Source: Chamaecyparis obtusa
Taxonomy: Eukaryota; Streptophyta; Pinopsida; Cupressales; Cupressaceae
Assembly (NCBI GenBank): GCA_027943335.1
Contig: BSBK01002925.1
Span: 1,798,001-1,862,000 of the forward strand
Direction: 5' to 3'
DNA: 64,000 bases
Part shown: piece by piece, positions 11,211 to 23,243 of the stretch
How positions within the stretch are numbered: the first letter of the stretch is position 1
Layout: each line of letters starts with the position of its first letter
Made by a program: the position numbers and the translations under genes
Notes under the pieces: generated by a model
The model's database searches: none
Told to the model about the DNA's origin: nothing
The model's input: the letters and a program-made list of their open reading frames with translations, nothing else

Positions 11211-13112
11211 TATCTTGTTTATTTTGTCCATTTTGTCATTTTTTTCAGAGATATTGATATACTGATCTGATAGCTCACATGAGCACATTCTTTTGTACCT
11301 TGTGCCAGTAGTACACCCTAACTTCATTTGTACTTATCATTTTGGTTTATGATGATATCATGTGATGCAAATGTGATGCATAGTGTAGAATGTATGTATG
11401 GATTATGCAGTGCAATGATTTCTTTCAAATGTATGGATTTATACAAATGTAATGGATTATGAAAATGTATGGAAATGTATGATTTTTTTTATGCTATGCA
11501 ATGATAGATTCTCATGTATGTTATGTAATGCAATAAATCATTATGATATGTAATGTAAATGCAATGATTCACATGATATGTTTTTGCAGGTATTGATAAA
11601 GATAAGTACTCAGTCATTTGTTAAAAAGGATGTCTAACCCAAGATGGTGACTACTTGCGAATCTATGAAGAGACCTTAATTTGAGATTCAACTCTTTATG
11701 ATATGTGTATCATTTTTTGAAGAATTGATTAAATTTTCAAGCAATTTGTGAGACCATAAAAACATGCAAAGTCCAAAATATCATGTAGAATGAAATGCAA
11801 ACCTAAGACCTAGGACCTAGTCACTGATCATGTGTCAATTTGTTTTCATCATTGAAATTTTTTAGGTAACTAGATAAATCAATACAATGTACACTAGTTA
11901 GGAAACCATAGACATATGGATATTGATATGTATGCTCAAGAATCAATACAATGCCCACTGGCTAGATAAACATGGACATATGAATATTGATTTTGCTTTC
12001 AAAATGTTGGATTTGATATAAGCACCAAGGCATAAATGCCAAGATGACCTGAATATCATGTCCATTTTGATAGTGCAATTTGTATAAGCATCAAAACATA
12101 AACGTTGCACTGACTTGAATATGCCTTGTGTTACAAACACATCAAGTAGTCAAGAGATCAGTCGAAATCCAATGTGAATTACCCGTAGTGACCCTTTATC
12201 ATTCACATCCATAGGTAAGATCGTGTTTCATAGTAGGAGTAAGAAATCACTTGAAAAGATAATAATTAGACCAAACTTCCTTGAATTTTCTAAGTATCAA
12301 TGGTTGAGGTACACATGGCCATCCAATTTGAGATGAAGGCTCTTATAGGTGGACACCATTTCAATCCAGGAATTTCTAAAGTTTTTAGATTTTGACTCCA
12401 AGTAGAAAATAAAGAAAATATTTTTCCCCAAGTCATCACTATCTAAATCTGATAAAGGACATCATCGAAGAACTCAAGGGAACAAAATATGCAAAAATCT
12501 CAATATGAATCAGTAAACATACAAGGAGATAAAAGCATTTGAAGCATAGATTGTTTTCATTTTGTTGTTGATGTCCATTTGTGTTGTTGTAGATGCAAAA
12601 TCCTTTCTAGTAGGAGATAGACTAATTGACTCGTATGAAGCTTCAAAGGACTCTGACTGGATATGACACATCTAAGATACCGAGGACTGTAGGATATGAC
12701 TTTGATTTCCCCCAAGTTTGAACATTGATAGGAGACGGATGCTTTGCTGATCAACTTTATTGAAAACAAGGAATACGGAAACAAACCAAGAGATATGTAC
12801 AAACTAAAGCATGTCTGAAAGCTAGGAAAGACCAAGATTGTGCTAATCGATGGAGCATTTTCAAGAAGTGGCACCCGTTTGCTGGGTTTTCACCATCTTG
12901 GTAGAGATTATATTTTTCTACCAAGGCACCTATTTCTAGGTTTTCACCAAGGCACTTTTTTTTTTCTCTTTTTTTTTGTATTTTTCATTTTTTCAATTTT
13001 TTTGTGAATCATCAAGGTGCCTTTTGCTAGGTTGTCACCAAGATGTTGATTTTTTTTAGTAATTTTTCCAATTTTATAATTTTTTTTAGGACATTTTTTA
13101 ATACTGAATACT
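11211..13112. other. Non-coding, low-complexity stretch; E2 3' region
   Basis: About 11340-11600 is a degenerate repeat of ATG/ATGCA-type motifs (ATGTATGG, TGCAATGA). About 12870-13060 holds T-rich runs and three spaced copies of a motif like GGTTTTCACCAAGG. That motif lies just beyond the E2 integrase on its 3' side, so it is likely E2 3' untranslated sequence. The E2 3' LTR should lie at or below about 12.8 kb. I could not match it to the upstream LTR near 27.3 kb. No gene is supported. Confidence 0.45.
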
Positions 13113-14284
13113 TTAGGCATAGAATTTCTTCAAATGGAGAATGTTGATTGGTTCTCAGAGATGTTCTCCTTTAAACATTGAGAGTTGATAGGCTCCAGAG
13201 CTAAAAGTAATAGTGATAACAAAGGGACCCAACCAGTTGGGTTCAAAATTCCCCTTGTGTTCTTGATGTGATTGATTTTTAGGATTCTCTCTCAAGACTA
13301 GATTGCCAACCTGAAATTCTTCGTGTCTAACTTTCTTGTTGTAGCCTCTAGACATTCTCTTCTGATACACTCTGAGATGATCATGCATTTTGATTTTTAG
13401 TGATGGAATTTCAACCTCAATAGGTAGTACCACTTTAGACCCATAAACTAAAGTGAAAGGTGTAGCCCCAGTGGGCATTCTGATACTTGTTCTGTAGGCC
13501 CAAAGAGCTAGATTTATCATGAGATGCTAGTCTCTTCCTATTTTATTAACTATTCGATGCAATATTTTTAATATATTCTTATTGGATGCCTCTACTTGTC
13601 CATTCCCTTGAGGATAGTATATGGATGACCAATGTTGTGTAATTTTGAATTTTAAAAATTGGAATCTAGGTCCTTGTTCTTGAATTGGCCACCATTATCT
13701 GTCACTATTGAATTTGGAATTCCATACTGACATATGATGTAGTTCAGGATGAACATTGATATTTTCTTGCTAGTTTCTTGAGTCAAAGGAACTACTTCTA
13801 CCCATTTTGTGAAATAGTCTGTAGCTGTAATTATATGGGTATGTCCATTAGAAGAATGCAGATGTATGGCTCCTATAAGATAAAATTCCCATTGATGAAA
13901 AGGCCATTGTGTAGTAAAGGGAATTAGATTTCTCTCTCATGCATGAATCAAGTTCCCATGTACTTGGCACTTTTGATAATTTTTAGCATACTTGATTACA
14001 TCTTTTTCCATTTCAGGCCAATAGTACCTACCCCTAATAAGTTTTTGAGCTAGTGTTAAACCATTGGAATGTGATCCACATATACCATCATGAACTTACT
14101 CTAATGCAAGTTGAGAATCTTCACATTATAAACACCTAAGAATTGTACCATCTAGATCTCATTTGTATAGATCATTACCAATGATGACATACCGAGACAC
14201 ATTGCAGATAAGGTATCATTTCTCATGGTGGTTGAAGGAATCAGGAATGATTTGGTCTTGGAGATAGGAGAAAAGGTTTTTGTA
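13113..14284 (-). pseudogene. E2 Gypsy integrase
   Basis: The integrase is read from about 14280 down to the TAA at 13115-13113. The zinc-binding part shows VHDGICGSH, and KNYQKCQ where the first Cys of the usual CxxC pair is Tyr. The core shows HQWEFYLIGAI (the usual Asp is not evident), TDYFTKWVEVVPLT, and VTDNGGQF (Asp). The C-terminal part is well preserved: LWAYRTSIRMPTGATPF, LVYGSKVVLPIEVEIPSL and NWLGPFVI. Stops include TAA at two Gln positions near 14150-14100, TGA at Arg positions near 13940 and 13157, and frame damage in between. It follows the second RNase H directly, the usual order for Tat elements. Confidence 0.88.
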
Positions 14285-14756
14285 TTAGGATGAATCATGA
14301 CCAAAGAAAATGAAGATCATGTAGGTTTTAGTGGAATCACATGCAGGATAAGATAGTGCTTCTACTAGGAACTCATAATGTAGCTCATGTTTGGGCTGCT
14401 GTAGTAGAGATGATAATGTTGCCATAGCATCAGCAACCTTGTTCTCCAATCTAGGAATTTTCTCAAATGTGATAGATATGAAATATTTCTTAAGGTCATC
14501 CACCATGTGTTTGTATGGAACTAATTTTTCATCTTTCATTTGATACACATCATTGACTTGGTGTATTACAAGTTGTGAGTCTCCATGAATGTGTAGCTCT
14601 ATTACCCTCCACTCAATTGCTATCTTCATTCTATTAAGAAGAGCTTCATATTTCACAATATTATTTGTGCAAGGAAACTTTATTCTAAATGCTTTAGGTA
14701 TTGAGTAACCTTGTGGTGTTAGGAACAATATGCCTGCCCCAAATCCATTCTATGTA
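14285..14756 (-). pseudogene. E2 archaeal-type RNase H
   Basis: This is an RVT_3-type RNase H between the native RNase H and integrase. It begins at WKLYFDGSYT. One extra T in the codon run after WKLY shifts the frame away from the RT frame, and a TAG follows at the Gln of YTQNGFGAG. Motifs: YFDGS (Asp), NNIVKYEALL (family NNxAEYEA; the catalytic Glu is Lys), HGDSQLVI (Asp), ENKVADAMATL (Asp). It is read in the standard position, unlike E1. Loss of the Glu should abolish activity. Confidence 0.85.
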
Positions 14757-16679
14757 TAGGATCCATCAAAAGTATAACTTCCATGTTCTAGAAAGGAGAT
14801 TCATGATAGAGGAATCTGGGAATTCCATTTGCATTGGTGTATCATCAAAAAATGGTACATTATCCAAATAATCAACAATGACTTGTCCTTTGATAGCTTT
14901 TCTTTCAACATATTCAATGTCGAATTTAGTTAATAGCATCACCCATTTAGCTAATCTACCTATGAGGGCAGCTTTGCTTAATAAGTATTTTAGTGGATCA
15001 ATCTTAGCTACAAAATGTGTTGTATGGGCTAACATGTAGTGTCTCAATTTTTGTGATGCAAAGATCATAGATAGATAATATTTCTCAATCATTGAATAGT
15101 TCTTCTCATATGCTACCAATGTTCTACTTATGTAGTATATAGCTCTCTCCTTGTTCTCATCATGTTGTGCTAGTAATGCCCTCAGTGATGTATATATTGC
15201 GAAGACATATAGAATCAATGGCTTCCCTTGAATAGGAGGCATAAAAATAGGAGGATTTGAGAGATATTTCTTAATATGATTAAATTTATTTTCACACTCC
15301 TCATTCCATGCAAAAGTTACACCTTTATGTAATGTTCTTGTGAAAGGTTGTGATATGTCTGCCAGCTGAGATATGAAATGTCTAATAGACTGTACTCTCC
15401 CTTGTAATGTTCTCATTTGACTAATGTTCTTGGGGGGTTTCATCTCCATTATAGCCTTGACCTTAGAAGGATCTACGTCAATGCCTTTTTTGGAAACAAT
15501 GTAGCCTAGGAGCTTTCCAGAAGTGACACCAAAAGCACACTTTTTAGGGTTCAATCTAAGACTAAACTTCTCCATTCTATCAAGAATTTTTCTTAATTCA
15601 TTAAAGTGTTTTGATCTTATTAGAGACTTAGCTAAAGTGTCATTAACATCATCTTCCATAGTTCGATGCATCATATCATGAAAAATAGATTGCATAGCCC
15701 TTTGATATGTATCACTTGCAATCTTCAAACCAAATGGCATGACGTTCCAATAGAATGAACCCCATGCACATGTAAAAGTTATCTTCTCTTGATATTCAAG
15801 AGCAATCTTTACTTGGTTATATGTAGAAAAACCATCCATTAAAGAATACATCTCAAAGCCCGCCATCATGTCCACTATCATATCGATGTTTGGAAGTGGA
15901 AAATCATCCTTAGGGCATGCTTTGTTGACATCTCTAAAATTTGTGCACACTCTAATAGATTTATCTAGTTTGGAAACTAACACAATATTAGAGATCCATT
16001 CTGCATAATCAATAACTTGGATAAATCTAGCTTTTAGGAGCTTCTCTAATTCAGCTTTGACTAAGAGTGCAACATAAGGATGCATCTTTCTTAACTTTTG
16101 TTTAACAGGTTTGACTCCTAGAGCAATAGATAAATGGTGCATTATAAGATTAGGATTAAGTCCAGGCATATCTGAATACTTCCATGCAAAATTGATCTTC
16201 TTTTCTATCAATAATTTGGTGAATGCTTGTTCCTCTTCCTCTGATAAATATTGTGCTACATGAATCAATTGTGGTTCTGTTGTTGTTCCCAAGTTGATAG
16301 AATAAGTGGGCTCAATTAGAACTAAAGATCTATCATGTAAATGACTCTGAAGGGCATTAGATATCTCATCCTTAGGTTCCCTAGAGAGGTTTTCACCTTT
16401 AGATACATCTTTCATTTTTACTTTTGTAGGTTCTGAGACGGCCACAAAGTGGTTTTCACCTGTAGAACTCCTTTTCTTTTTATTCTTATTATTATTCTTT
16501 TGACTAAGATATTTGATATCTAACTGCATCATGCTAACACTCAATTCATTGATGGAAGTCCTCATAGGCTCAACTACATTGAGATAGAAAGCAAGGGTAT
16601 AGTCATTTGAAAAGGTATAGATACCTTGGCTCAGATTTGTGGAGGTTTGGTCAAGAAGTTCAGGATGTTCGATAGTCAA
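14757..16679 (-). pseudogene. E2 reverse transcriptase and native RNase H
   Basis: An open frame of about 637 codons reads down from 16679 without a stop. The first 160 residues are linker, with a basic KKNNNKNKKKR stretch. The RT follows: WKYSDMPGLNP, LVSKLDKSIRVCTNFRDVNKAC, YSLMDGFSTYNQV (motif A Asp kept), and MPFGLKIASDTYQRAM. The catalytic box, normally YVDD, reads DVND. The first Asp of the pair is Asn, which should kill polymerase activity. The native RNase H (LYVFAIYTSLRALLAQ) is degenerate, as usual in dual-RNase-H elements. The frame ends by running into a one-base insertion at the start of the next domain. The long open frame shows how little indel damage has built up. Confidence 0.92.
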
Positions 16680-17040
16680 AGTGGGGCAGGCTTTAGAGAT
16701 GGTGTTTACAGATATGGTTCTATCATCATTGATCCCAACCTAACTCTCAAGATCGAAGGTGATATTATAACTCAAAATGTTTAATTCATGAATAGGCTCA
16801 ATGTCATTGTTAGAGTCCACTTCAACCATAGGAGGGTCACACTCATGAAGTTCATCATTTTGTTCTAGACTTGTGTTGGGTTTAAGCACATATTGGTGAA
16901 TAACATCAATTTTTTTTCTATGATAAGATCATCTTCCTCTAGAATGACTCCCCATTCATAGTCATTTTCTTCCTCATCTATGCCTCTAGGAAAGCTGAGA
17001 ATATGTGTATGAGTAGGAGATAGTTTCCATAGTATGTCAA
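16680..17040 (-). other. E2 linker between G-patch region and RT
   Basis: Degenerate coding-like sequence of the E2 polyprotein lies between the 5S foldback and the RT frame. No domain is recognised. Acid-rich codons (Glu/Asp on the - strand) suggest linker. Confidence 0.4.
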
Positions 17041-17556
17041 ATTGTGATATTGTTATCAGGATTCAACTATGTAGTGTTTTGAGTAAAACTCATTGACCCA
17101 TGTTTCATGAGTAGTGGTTCACATGAACCCATCTCTCATGAGAATGAATGGAACACTTAGCACTCATTGGATCTAGGTGATGCTCATAGAGGTGAAGCAC
17201 AACGACTTCCTAGGAGGTCACCCATCTCAGTACTACTCCAACTTGAGTGTGCTTAACTACTGAGTTTTCTCCATGGTTAAAGTGCACTTGAGCTAGAGTA
17301 GTACTAGGATGGGTGACCTACCATGGAGGAAAATTCGTAGTTAAGTGCACTCAAGCTAGAGTAGTATTGGGATGGATGACATCCTGGGAAGTCCCTATGC
17401 TTCACCTCTATGAGCATCGCCTAGATCCAATGAGTGCTAAGTGTTCCATTCATTCTTATGAGATATGGGTTCATGTGAACCACTACTCATAAAACACGGG
17501 TCAATGATTTCGACTCAAAACACTACACAATTGAATCCTGATAGCAATATCACAAT
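17041..17556. repeat. Foldback element built from 5S rRNA sequence
   Basis: Two inverted arms of exactly 236 bp each (17041-17276 and 17321-17556) enclose a 44-bp loop. By eye the arms are about 88% identical. Both arms, and separately the loop with its edges, carry the internal promoter region of plant 5S rRNA: GTTAAG...AGAGTAGTA, then GGATGGGTGACC and CTGGGAAGTC. The left copy points to the - strand, the loop and right copies to the + strand. The first half of the 5S gene is missing, so none is a full gene. The arms continue into a shared 3' tail unrelated to 5S. The ends are ATTGTGAT and ATCACAAT. I see no clean target duplication. A Cassandra-type TRIM LTR pair in inverted order, or a 5S-derived SINE pair, are alternatives. 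Confidence 0.8.
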
Positions 17557-18253
17557 ATGTGTATAGTCAAGATGAACACCCCAAGTAGGATTTCCTTCAG
17601 ATTCTAACTTGAATTCATACTCATGAGAGACTGTCTCATAACCACTCTCATGTCCCAAATGTTTAGCTATAGTGATAGGCTTACCTTCCTCTTTGTCTTT
17701 TTTGTTCCCTTTATGTTCAACTAGTTTGTGTGGTGCAATTATCTTTTGTTCCGTAGTAGGTTCTTGTGTGTCTACTACATTGATATTTTCCTTAGGTTTC
17801 TTATCATCTTTAATGAGGTCTAGAATTTCTTTAGGCAAGATTTCATAAGGAATAAGCTCATTAGTGGTGTCTGAATCATTGTCATTGGATTAACATTTTC
17901 TTCTTCATTGTTATCTACCTCTAGTTCTATTTTTTCTATTACATGAGAAGAACTTCCTTTGAGATAAAAAGGCTTCTTTTGATAACCTAGACTTGTTGTA
18001 TTCTTGTTGGTTCAACCATGGTGGTCAAGAGGTGATATAGGACCTTTTCCTTGTCTTCCTAGATTTATTTTTCCAATGTATCCCATTTTAGCTATCATTT
18101 TATCCCTTGGTCCATATGACTTGGAAGGAACTTTTGGTGTTATAGAGTCACATTTATGAATGATCTGGGATTGAGACTCATCTTTGTATAACCATGAAAT
18201 CAAAAAATCTTATTCATTAGAATCTTGCTTGGACATTTTTTTTGTGACAAAAA
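17557..18253 (-). pseudogene. E2 G-patch-like segment and linker
   Basis: Between protease and RT, one - strand frame at 18203-18012 reads KMGYIGKINLGRQGKGPISPL. This matches the spacing of a G-patch (Gly-rich, aromatic start, GxGLG-like core now INLG, then G..PI/L). G-patches occur after protease in several plant Gypsy lineages and may bind nucleic acid. A second open stretch at 17838-17557 is Lys/Glu-rich linker (KPKENINVVDTQEP...). Frameshifts separate the pieces. E3 is inserted on its upstream side. Confidence 0.6.
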
Positions 18254-19218
18254 TGATGCAAGGGTATCCAAGGTTAAGGTAGGGGCATTCTTTGTCCTCG
18301 GTGAAACTACATGGGGTGTTTGTATTTTGGCCAGTGTTACTTGGTTGCAGCCTTGACTAATAGCCTCAGTCATTGAAGGAAGCTTGGTCACTGAAGGAAC
18401 TCATTAGTCTCTAGCACTTGGTGAAGTGTTACTCGGTCATGCCTGTGATGCTCAATCAACACTAGTGCTCGGCGATGCCTAGTGTGCTCAGTAAGTTCAT
18501 TATTTCTCAATAGTTCTGGCTTACCGACTAGAGTTCTATGTGATTTATTGAGCTAACTTGGTGCATTTATTATTGGTAGCTCCTAGTATAGGCTGACATG
18601 CTGAATTAAATGTTTGTATACATTTGTAAGCCATCTTGTATGGCATTTAATTATTTATTTGGGGAGTTAATGGTTTCATCCAACTGACTTGTGGCTAATG
18701 ATTAGTATTTATAAGATGTTTGGGTAGATATTTAGGGGAGGACATCGTGGATCTAGATGACTTGAAGGCTTAGCGAATCATATCTAAGGTTCTGAAAGTT
18801 GAAGTTGGAAAAGTTGTGGAAAAGATGTTGCATGATATTGTAGATTAGATTGTTATCTGATACTTTTTTGTAGTAGAGCTAGTAGTTTGCACACTTGCAG
18901 ACAAGGAGATTTATTGGAGGCTTGCAAGCTCAAGTTCAGATCTACCTTAGGGTTTCCATCAACTTCTAATTATCTTCAGAGCTGAACTATCTAAGATTGT
19001 ATTGGATCTACTTGTGGATCTTGCAGAGTTGTTTCTATTTGTAATTGGCCCTAACCTAGATGGCCCTAACCTAGAAGGCCTTACATCTGGGCATGTTAAT
19101 ACAAATTACTTGAAACAATTTTTCTATTATCTATTGTGTTGATTATTCCACTATGTAATTTTTTTGGCTACAAGGTTTGGACTATCCTTCATTGGATCCA
19201 CCATCCTTGACTGCATCA
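18254..19218 (+). repeat. E3 5' LTR
   Basis: 965 bp from TGATGCAAGGG to CTGCATCA. It pairs with 21242-22161 over its full length with scattered substitutions and some small indels. A TATA-like TTTATAAG lies near 18708. Several CTCGGT/CACTGAAGGAA motifs occur in the first third. Confidence 0.9.
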
Positions 19219-19220
19219 GG

Positions 19221-19232
19221 TGGTATCAGAGC
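19221..19232 (+). other. E3 primer binding site
   Basis: TGGTATCAGAGC, complementary to the 3' end of plant initiator Met tRNA, two bases after the LTR end. It fixes the + orientation of E3. Confidence 0.9.
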
Positions 19233-19505
19233 TAAAAGTTTTGTTCCTGTTGGAGCTAATAGTTGATCTTGTGAAGCAAAGGTTGACCTAGCAAGGTTGA
19301 TCTTGTGAAGTTGATCCTATTGGAGTAGAGATTATGTGCAATCTAGATTGTAGATCTGAAGCACTAAACTTGTGAAATCTTTCCCTAGTTGTTTGATCAA
19401 GGTGGCAGGTTGAGATCTAACTTCTACACAACTTGGAGATTTCCACAAGGTGGTCGATAAGGGTTTGTTGTAGAGGGTTATTTTTGCATATTTTTAAGGA
19501 TACCT

Positions 19506-20960
19506 TTGAGAAGATTAGACCCTAGAGCTATTGTAGATCTTTGTGATGTTGTGGAATCAAAGATTTCTGATAAAGTCAAATCAGATGTCAGATCTGAGAT
19601 AGAATTGATGAAGAATGACATGGTCACCGAGATCATGAGAGTTGTTGCTGGTGTACCTCAGAATGTTGGTATTGAAGATGGCTATGAAGAAGCTACTAAA
19701 GAATTTGAAACTACTGGATCTAGTGGTGATGATCAAAAGAACAAATCTAGTGAAGATAGAATTGCTCGGTTGAATACATCTAGAGCTCATTTTAGTAATA
19801 GTTACCAAATGGAAGTTTCTACTTTCTCTGGTACTTTGAAGCCTAATAATCTGATTGATTGGATTGGTGAACTTGAATATTTATTTGAGTTGGACAAAAT
19901 TGGAGATCCTCTTTGGGTGATATTAGCATAGACAAAGTTGAAAGGACATGCTTCTCTTTGGTAGAAGGAACTACAAAGAGATAGAGAAGATGAAGGTGAA
20001 AAAAAGATCAATCGGTGGAGGTTGATGTTGACTAAGTTGAAAGATAAGTTCATACCTTCTGACTATGAGCTTGACTTGTTTAAGAAGTTGCAACATCTGA
20101 AACAGAAGGATTTTTTTGTTGAAGATTATACCGAGGAGTTCTAAAAACTTACTATTCAGTCTAGACACTAAGAGCTTGGTAAGGAAAAGGTAGCTTGGTA
20201 TGTGAATGGTGTGAGATTCAATATTTAGGATGAGATTGGTAAGTTGAAGATTGATTATGTTGAAGATGCTTATCAATATGCTCTGAAGGCATAAGATAAG
20301 TTGAAGAGGAAATAACCTAGTAACTCTTGAGGGAAGGAAAAGATTGATTACTCAGTGAAGGATAAACTGACTAATGCAGAAGATGAATAGAAACCTATGG
20401 AACTGAAGAAGAAGATAGGTAGAGTTATGTTTAAGGGTACTTTCTATAACTATGGAGAGGAAGGACACCATTCTTTTGAGTGTACATAGAAGAAGGTTGA
20501 TAGATGAACTACTGTGATGAATGAGAACATTCAAAATGAACCTGAGTTAGAGAACTTGTTGCTTCAGTGAACATTTCTCGGTACAAAGGAGGAACCTTGC
20601 CAGAGGAGTAACTTGTTTAGAACCTGATGCAACTCTGAAGGTAAACTCTATGATGTTATTATTGATAGTGGTAGTACTGATAACCTTGTTGTTGAGGACC
20701 TAGTTCAAAAACTTGGTTTGAATAGATGAAACATCCTTGTCCTTATAGGATTGGTTGGTTACAAGATGCTCATGCTTTGGAAGTAAGAGAACAATTCTTC
20801 ATTGATGTTCAGATTAGCCAGTACAAGGATCATGTGTTATGTGACATTGTGAAGATGAATAGTTGTGATATACTTCTTAGAAGACCTTGACAATATGATT
20901 GCAGAGCTATGTATGACTATGTCCAAAATGTGTTTACTATTGAGAAGGATGACAATAAGT
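19506..20960 (+). pseudogene. E3 gag and partial aspartic protease
   Basis: The gag capsid region reads RAHFSNSYQMEVSTFSGTL, then NLIDWIGELEYLFEL and LKDKFIPSDYELDLFKKLQHLKQ, typical of a Gypsy gag domain. The zinc knuckle is at about 20440-20480 as FYNYGEEGHHSFEC. Both cysteines of the CxxC pair are Tyr (TAT at 20445 and 20451). The protease motif IIDSGSTDNLV follows near 20655-20690, with degenerate sequence beyond. Stops include TAG, TAA and TGA at likely Gln or Arg positions, and frame is lost after the protease. The original start codon is not evident; the first open residues (LRRLDPRAIVDL) begin near 19506. Confidence 0.8.
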
Positions 20961-21241
20961 TTTCACTAATGCCTTTGATGGATACAATGCTCGGGAGGAG
21001 AAGCCTAAGTATTGGTAGCCAAGTTTAGATTGTGGATCCAGAGAAAATGAATGATCAGTATGGAGAACTGACTAGTATGTTATCATGGAAAGACTTGAAG
21101 AGACAGAGGAAATTGAACTAGAAGAGTTTGCAAGAAAAAAAGGTAGAGGACTTGTATGCGAAGAACCAATTCAGGATTTATGTGCTGAATTTTGGAAGAT
21201 GTTCTTCTCACATATGAACATCTTTTGGAACCTAGGGTGTC

Positions 21242-22161
21242 TGATGTAGGGGCATCCAAGGTTAAGGTAGGGGAGTTCTTTGTCCTTGGTGAAACTACAT
21301 GGGGTGTTTGTATTTTGGCCAATGTTATTTAGTTGTAGCCTTGACCGATGACCTTGATCATTGAAGGAAGATCAGTCACTGAAGGAACTTGGTAGTCTCT
21401 GGCACTTGGTGAAGTGTTACTTAGTCATGCCTATGGTGCTCAGTTGACACTAGTGCTTAGTGATGTTTGGCATGCTCGGTTAATTCACTATTGCTTAGTA
21501 GTTCTAGCTTACTAAATGGAGATTTGTGTGATTTATTGAGCCACTTTGGTGCATTTATTGTTGGTAGCTATTGGTATAGACCGACATGCTGAATTAAATG
21601 TTTGTATACATTTTTAAGCCAACTTGTATGGCATTTAATTATTTGTTTTGGGAGTTAATGGTTTCATCCAGCTGACTTGTGGTTGATGATTAGTATTTAT
21701 AGGATGTTTGGGTATATGTTTAGGGGAGGAGGCTGTGGATCTGGATGACTTGAAGGCTGAAGTTGGTGAAGTTGTGAAAAAGATCTTGCATGATCTTACA
21801 AATTAGATTGTTATCTAATAGTTGTTTGTAGTAGAGCTAGTGGTTTGCACACTTGGAGACAAGGAGATTATTTGGAGGCTTGCAAGCTCAAGTTTAGATC
21901 TACCTTAGGGTTTCCATCAGCTTCTGATTGTCTTTAGAGCTGAACTAGCTAAGATTATATTAGATCTACTAGTGGATCTTGCAGAGTTGTTTCTATTTGT
22001 AACTGGCCCTAACCTAGAAGGCCTTACAGTCAGGCATGTTAATGAAAATTACTTGAAATAATTATTATGTTATCTATTGTGTTGAGTATTCTGCTATGTA
22101 ATTCTGTTGGCTACAAGGTTTGGACTATCCTTCATTGGATCCATCATCCTTGACTACATCA
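21242..22161 (+). repeat. E3 3' LTR
   Basis: 920 bp from TGATGTAGGGG to GACTACATCA, direct partner of 18254-19218. No clear polypurine tract precedes it, which suggests the internal 3' end is deleted or decayed. Confidence 0.9.
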
Positions 22162-22166
22162 AAAAA

Positions 22167-23000
22167 TCCCATTAAATATGACCTAGGATTATTTAGCTGT
22201 AGGTTTCACCTTGTTAGAAGATTGTCCATAGAATTTCAGGGATAATGAGAGAGATGTGAGAGATAAGAATGGTTCCATTATGTATTCTCCCATACCTTTG
22301 TCTTTTATTTTGACTTCCTTCACAATTTCTTCCATCTTGGATGTAGATGCAACCTGTGTTTGTTTAGTAGAAGATTATTTATTATTGGGAACAAGTTTAT
22401 CAACACTTTCTTTTAATGCATTGCAAGTTGTAGACATATCAACTGGAATTGTCACATGTACTTCCTCTTAAGGAAATTTCACACATTCATGATATGTGGA
22501 AGGAATAGCTCTCATTTCATGTATCCAAAGGTAGATCAAGAACTTGACATGTGATAAGCCAAAGGTAGATCAAGAACTTGACATGTGATATCTTTGATAA
22601 CTAGACCTATTTTGATAGGTAAGACAATCATGCCTTTGGAGGATCTTTCTTGTTCATCATATCCCTTGATAGTTATCTTCTTTTTGGGATCAATGGCACT
22701 TTATGATAATCCCAGTTATGTGATCAAGCTATAAGAACAAATTTTGAGACCAACACCTCCATCTATCAACACACATTTGACATGATGGTTTTGGATCAAG
22801 AATTCAATGTGCAAGGGCTGGTTATGTGGATGACTCAATGAGTTATCATCTTCTTCTAAAAAGGAGATATACTGGGGAGACATCAGATGACCAGCCATGG
22901 TCTGGAATCTGTCTAAATCAAGGTTGTTAGGAACATTAGACCTGAGCAAAGCTTTGTCCAGAATGGCTCTATGAGCTGGAGATATCTAAAGAAACTAAAA
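22167..23000 (-). pseudogene. E2 aspartic protease
   Basis: On the - strand the frame includes FLEEDDNSLSHPHNQPLHIEF, then the active site CVLIDGGVGLKICSYSLI (about 22765-22715), then ITIKGYDEQERSSKG and QVLDLPLAYHM further downstream. The DGG form in place of DSG is common in Tat-type proteases. Just after, a 34-bp tandem duplication (22525-22558 repeated at 22559-22592) breaks the frame, and E3 is inserted below 22162. It is a dead copy, but the family is clear. Confidence 0.82.
22525..22592. repeat. 34-bp tandem duplication inside E2 protease
   Basis: Two adjacent near-identical 34-bp copies beginning CCAAAGGTAGATC. 34 is not a multiple of three, so the duplication shifts the protease frame. 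It looks like a single slippage event. Confidence 0.9.
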
Positions 23001-23243
23001 AATGGAGATTTTTGCATTGGTATGCTGGAATTTTTGGATTATACTTTATGATGTAGGCCTCGTATCTTTAGGATTTGATTTTGAGGCAGCCCTCTATTTA
23101 GAAGTAGATGAAAGATTAAAGGGCATCTTTGGGATATTTGATGAATCAAAATTTTGTCCTTGTATATGTCCCTGAGCTTGTGATCGAGTAATTGCATTTT
23201 TTGATTGATTATCTCTATCTTTTTGCACAATGGTGATGACATT

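Larger units (their letters stand above)
18254..22161 (+). mobile_element. E3: gag/PR Gypsy element nested in E2
   Basis: Two direct LTRs flank about 2.0 kb of internal sequence. The LTRs begin TGATGTAGGGGCATCC (TGATGCA in the left copy) and end GCATCA/ACATCA, giving matching TGATGCA...TGCATCA termini. A 5-bp target duplication AAAAA lies at 18249-18253 and 22162-22166. The internal part holds a Met-initiator-type primer site, gag and the start of protease, but no RT, RNase H or integrase. It is either deleted or naturally non-autonomous. It sits in the E2 protease-to-G-patch region in the opposite orientation. Confidence 0.9.

Noticed and set aside
14766..16679. E2 pol as an active gene because of its 637-codon open frame
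   Set aside because: The catalytic box is DVND instead of YVDD and the next domain is out of frame with a Lys in place of the catalytic Glu.
17041..17556. Functional 5S rRNA gene
   Set aside because: Only the second half of 5S is present in each copy, with many substitutions, and it sits in an inverted repeat.
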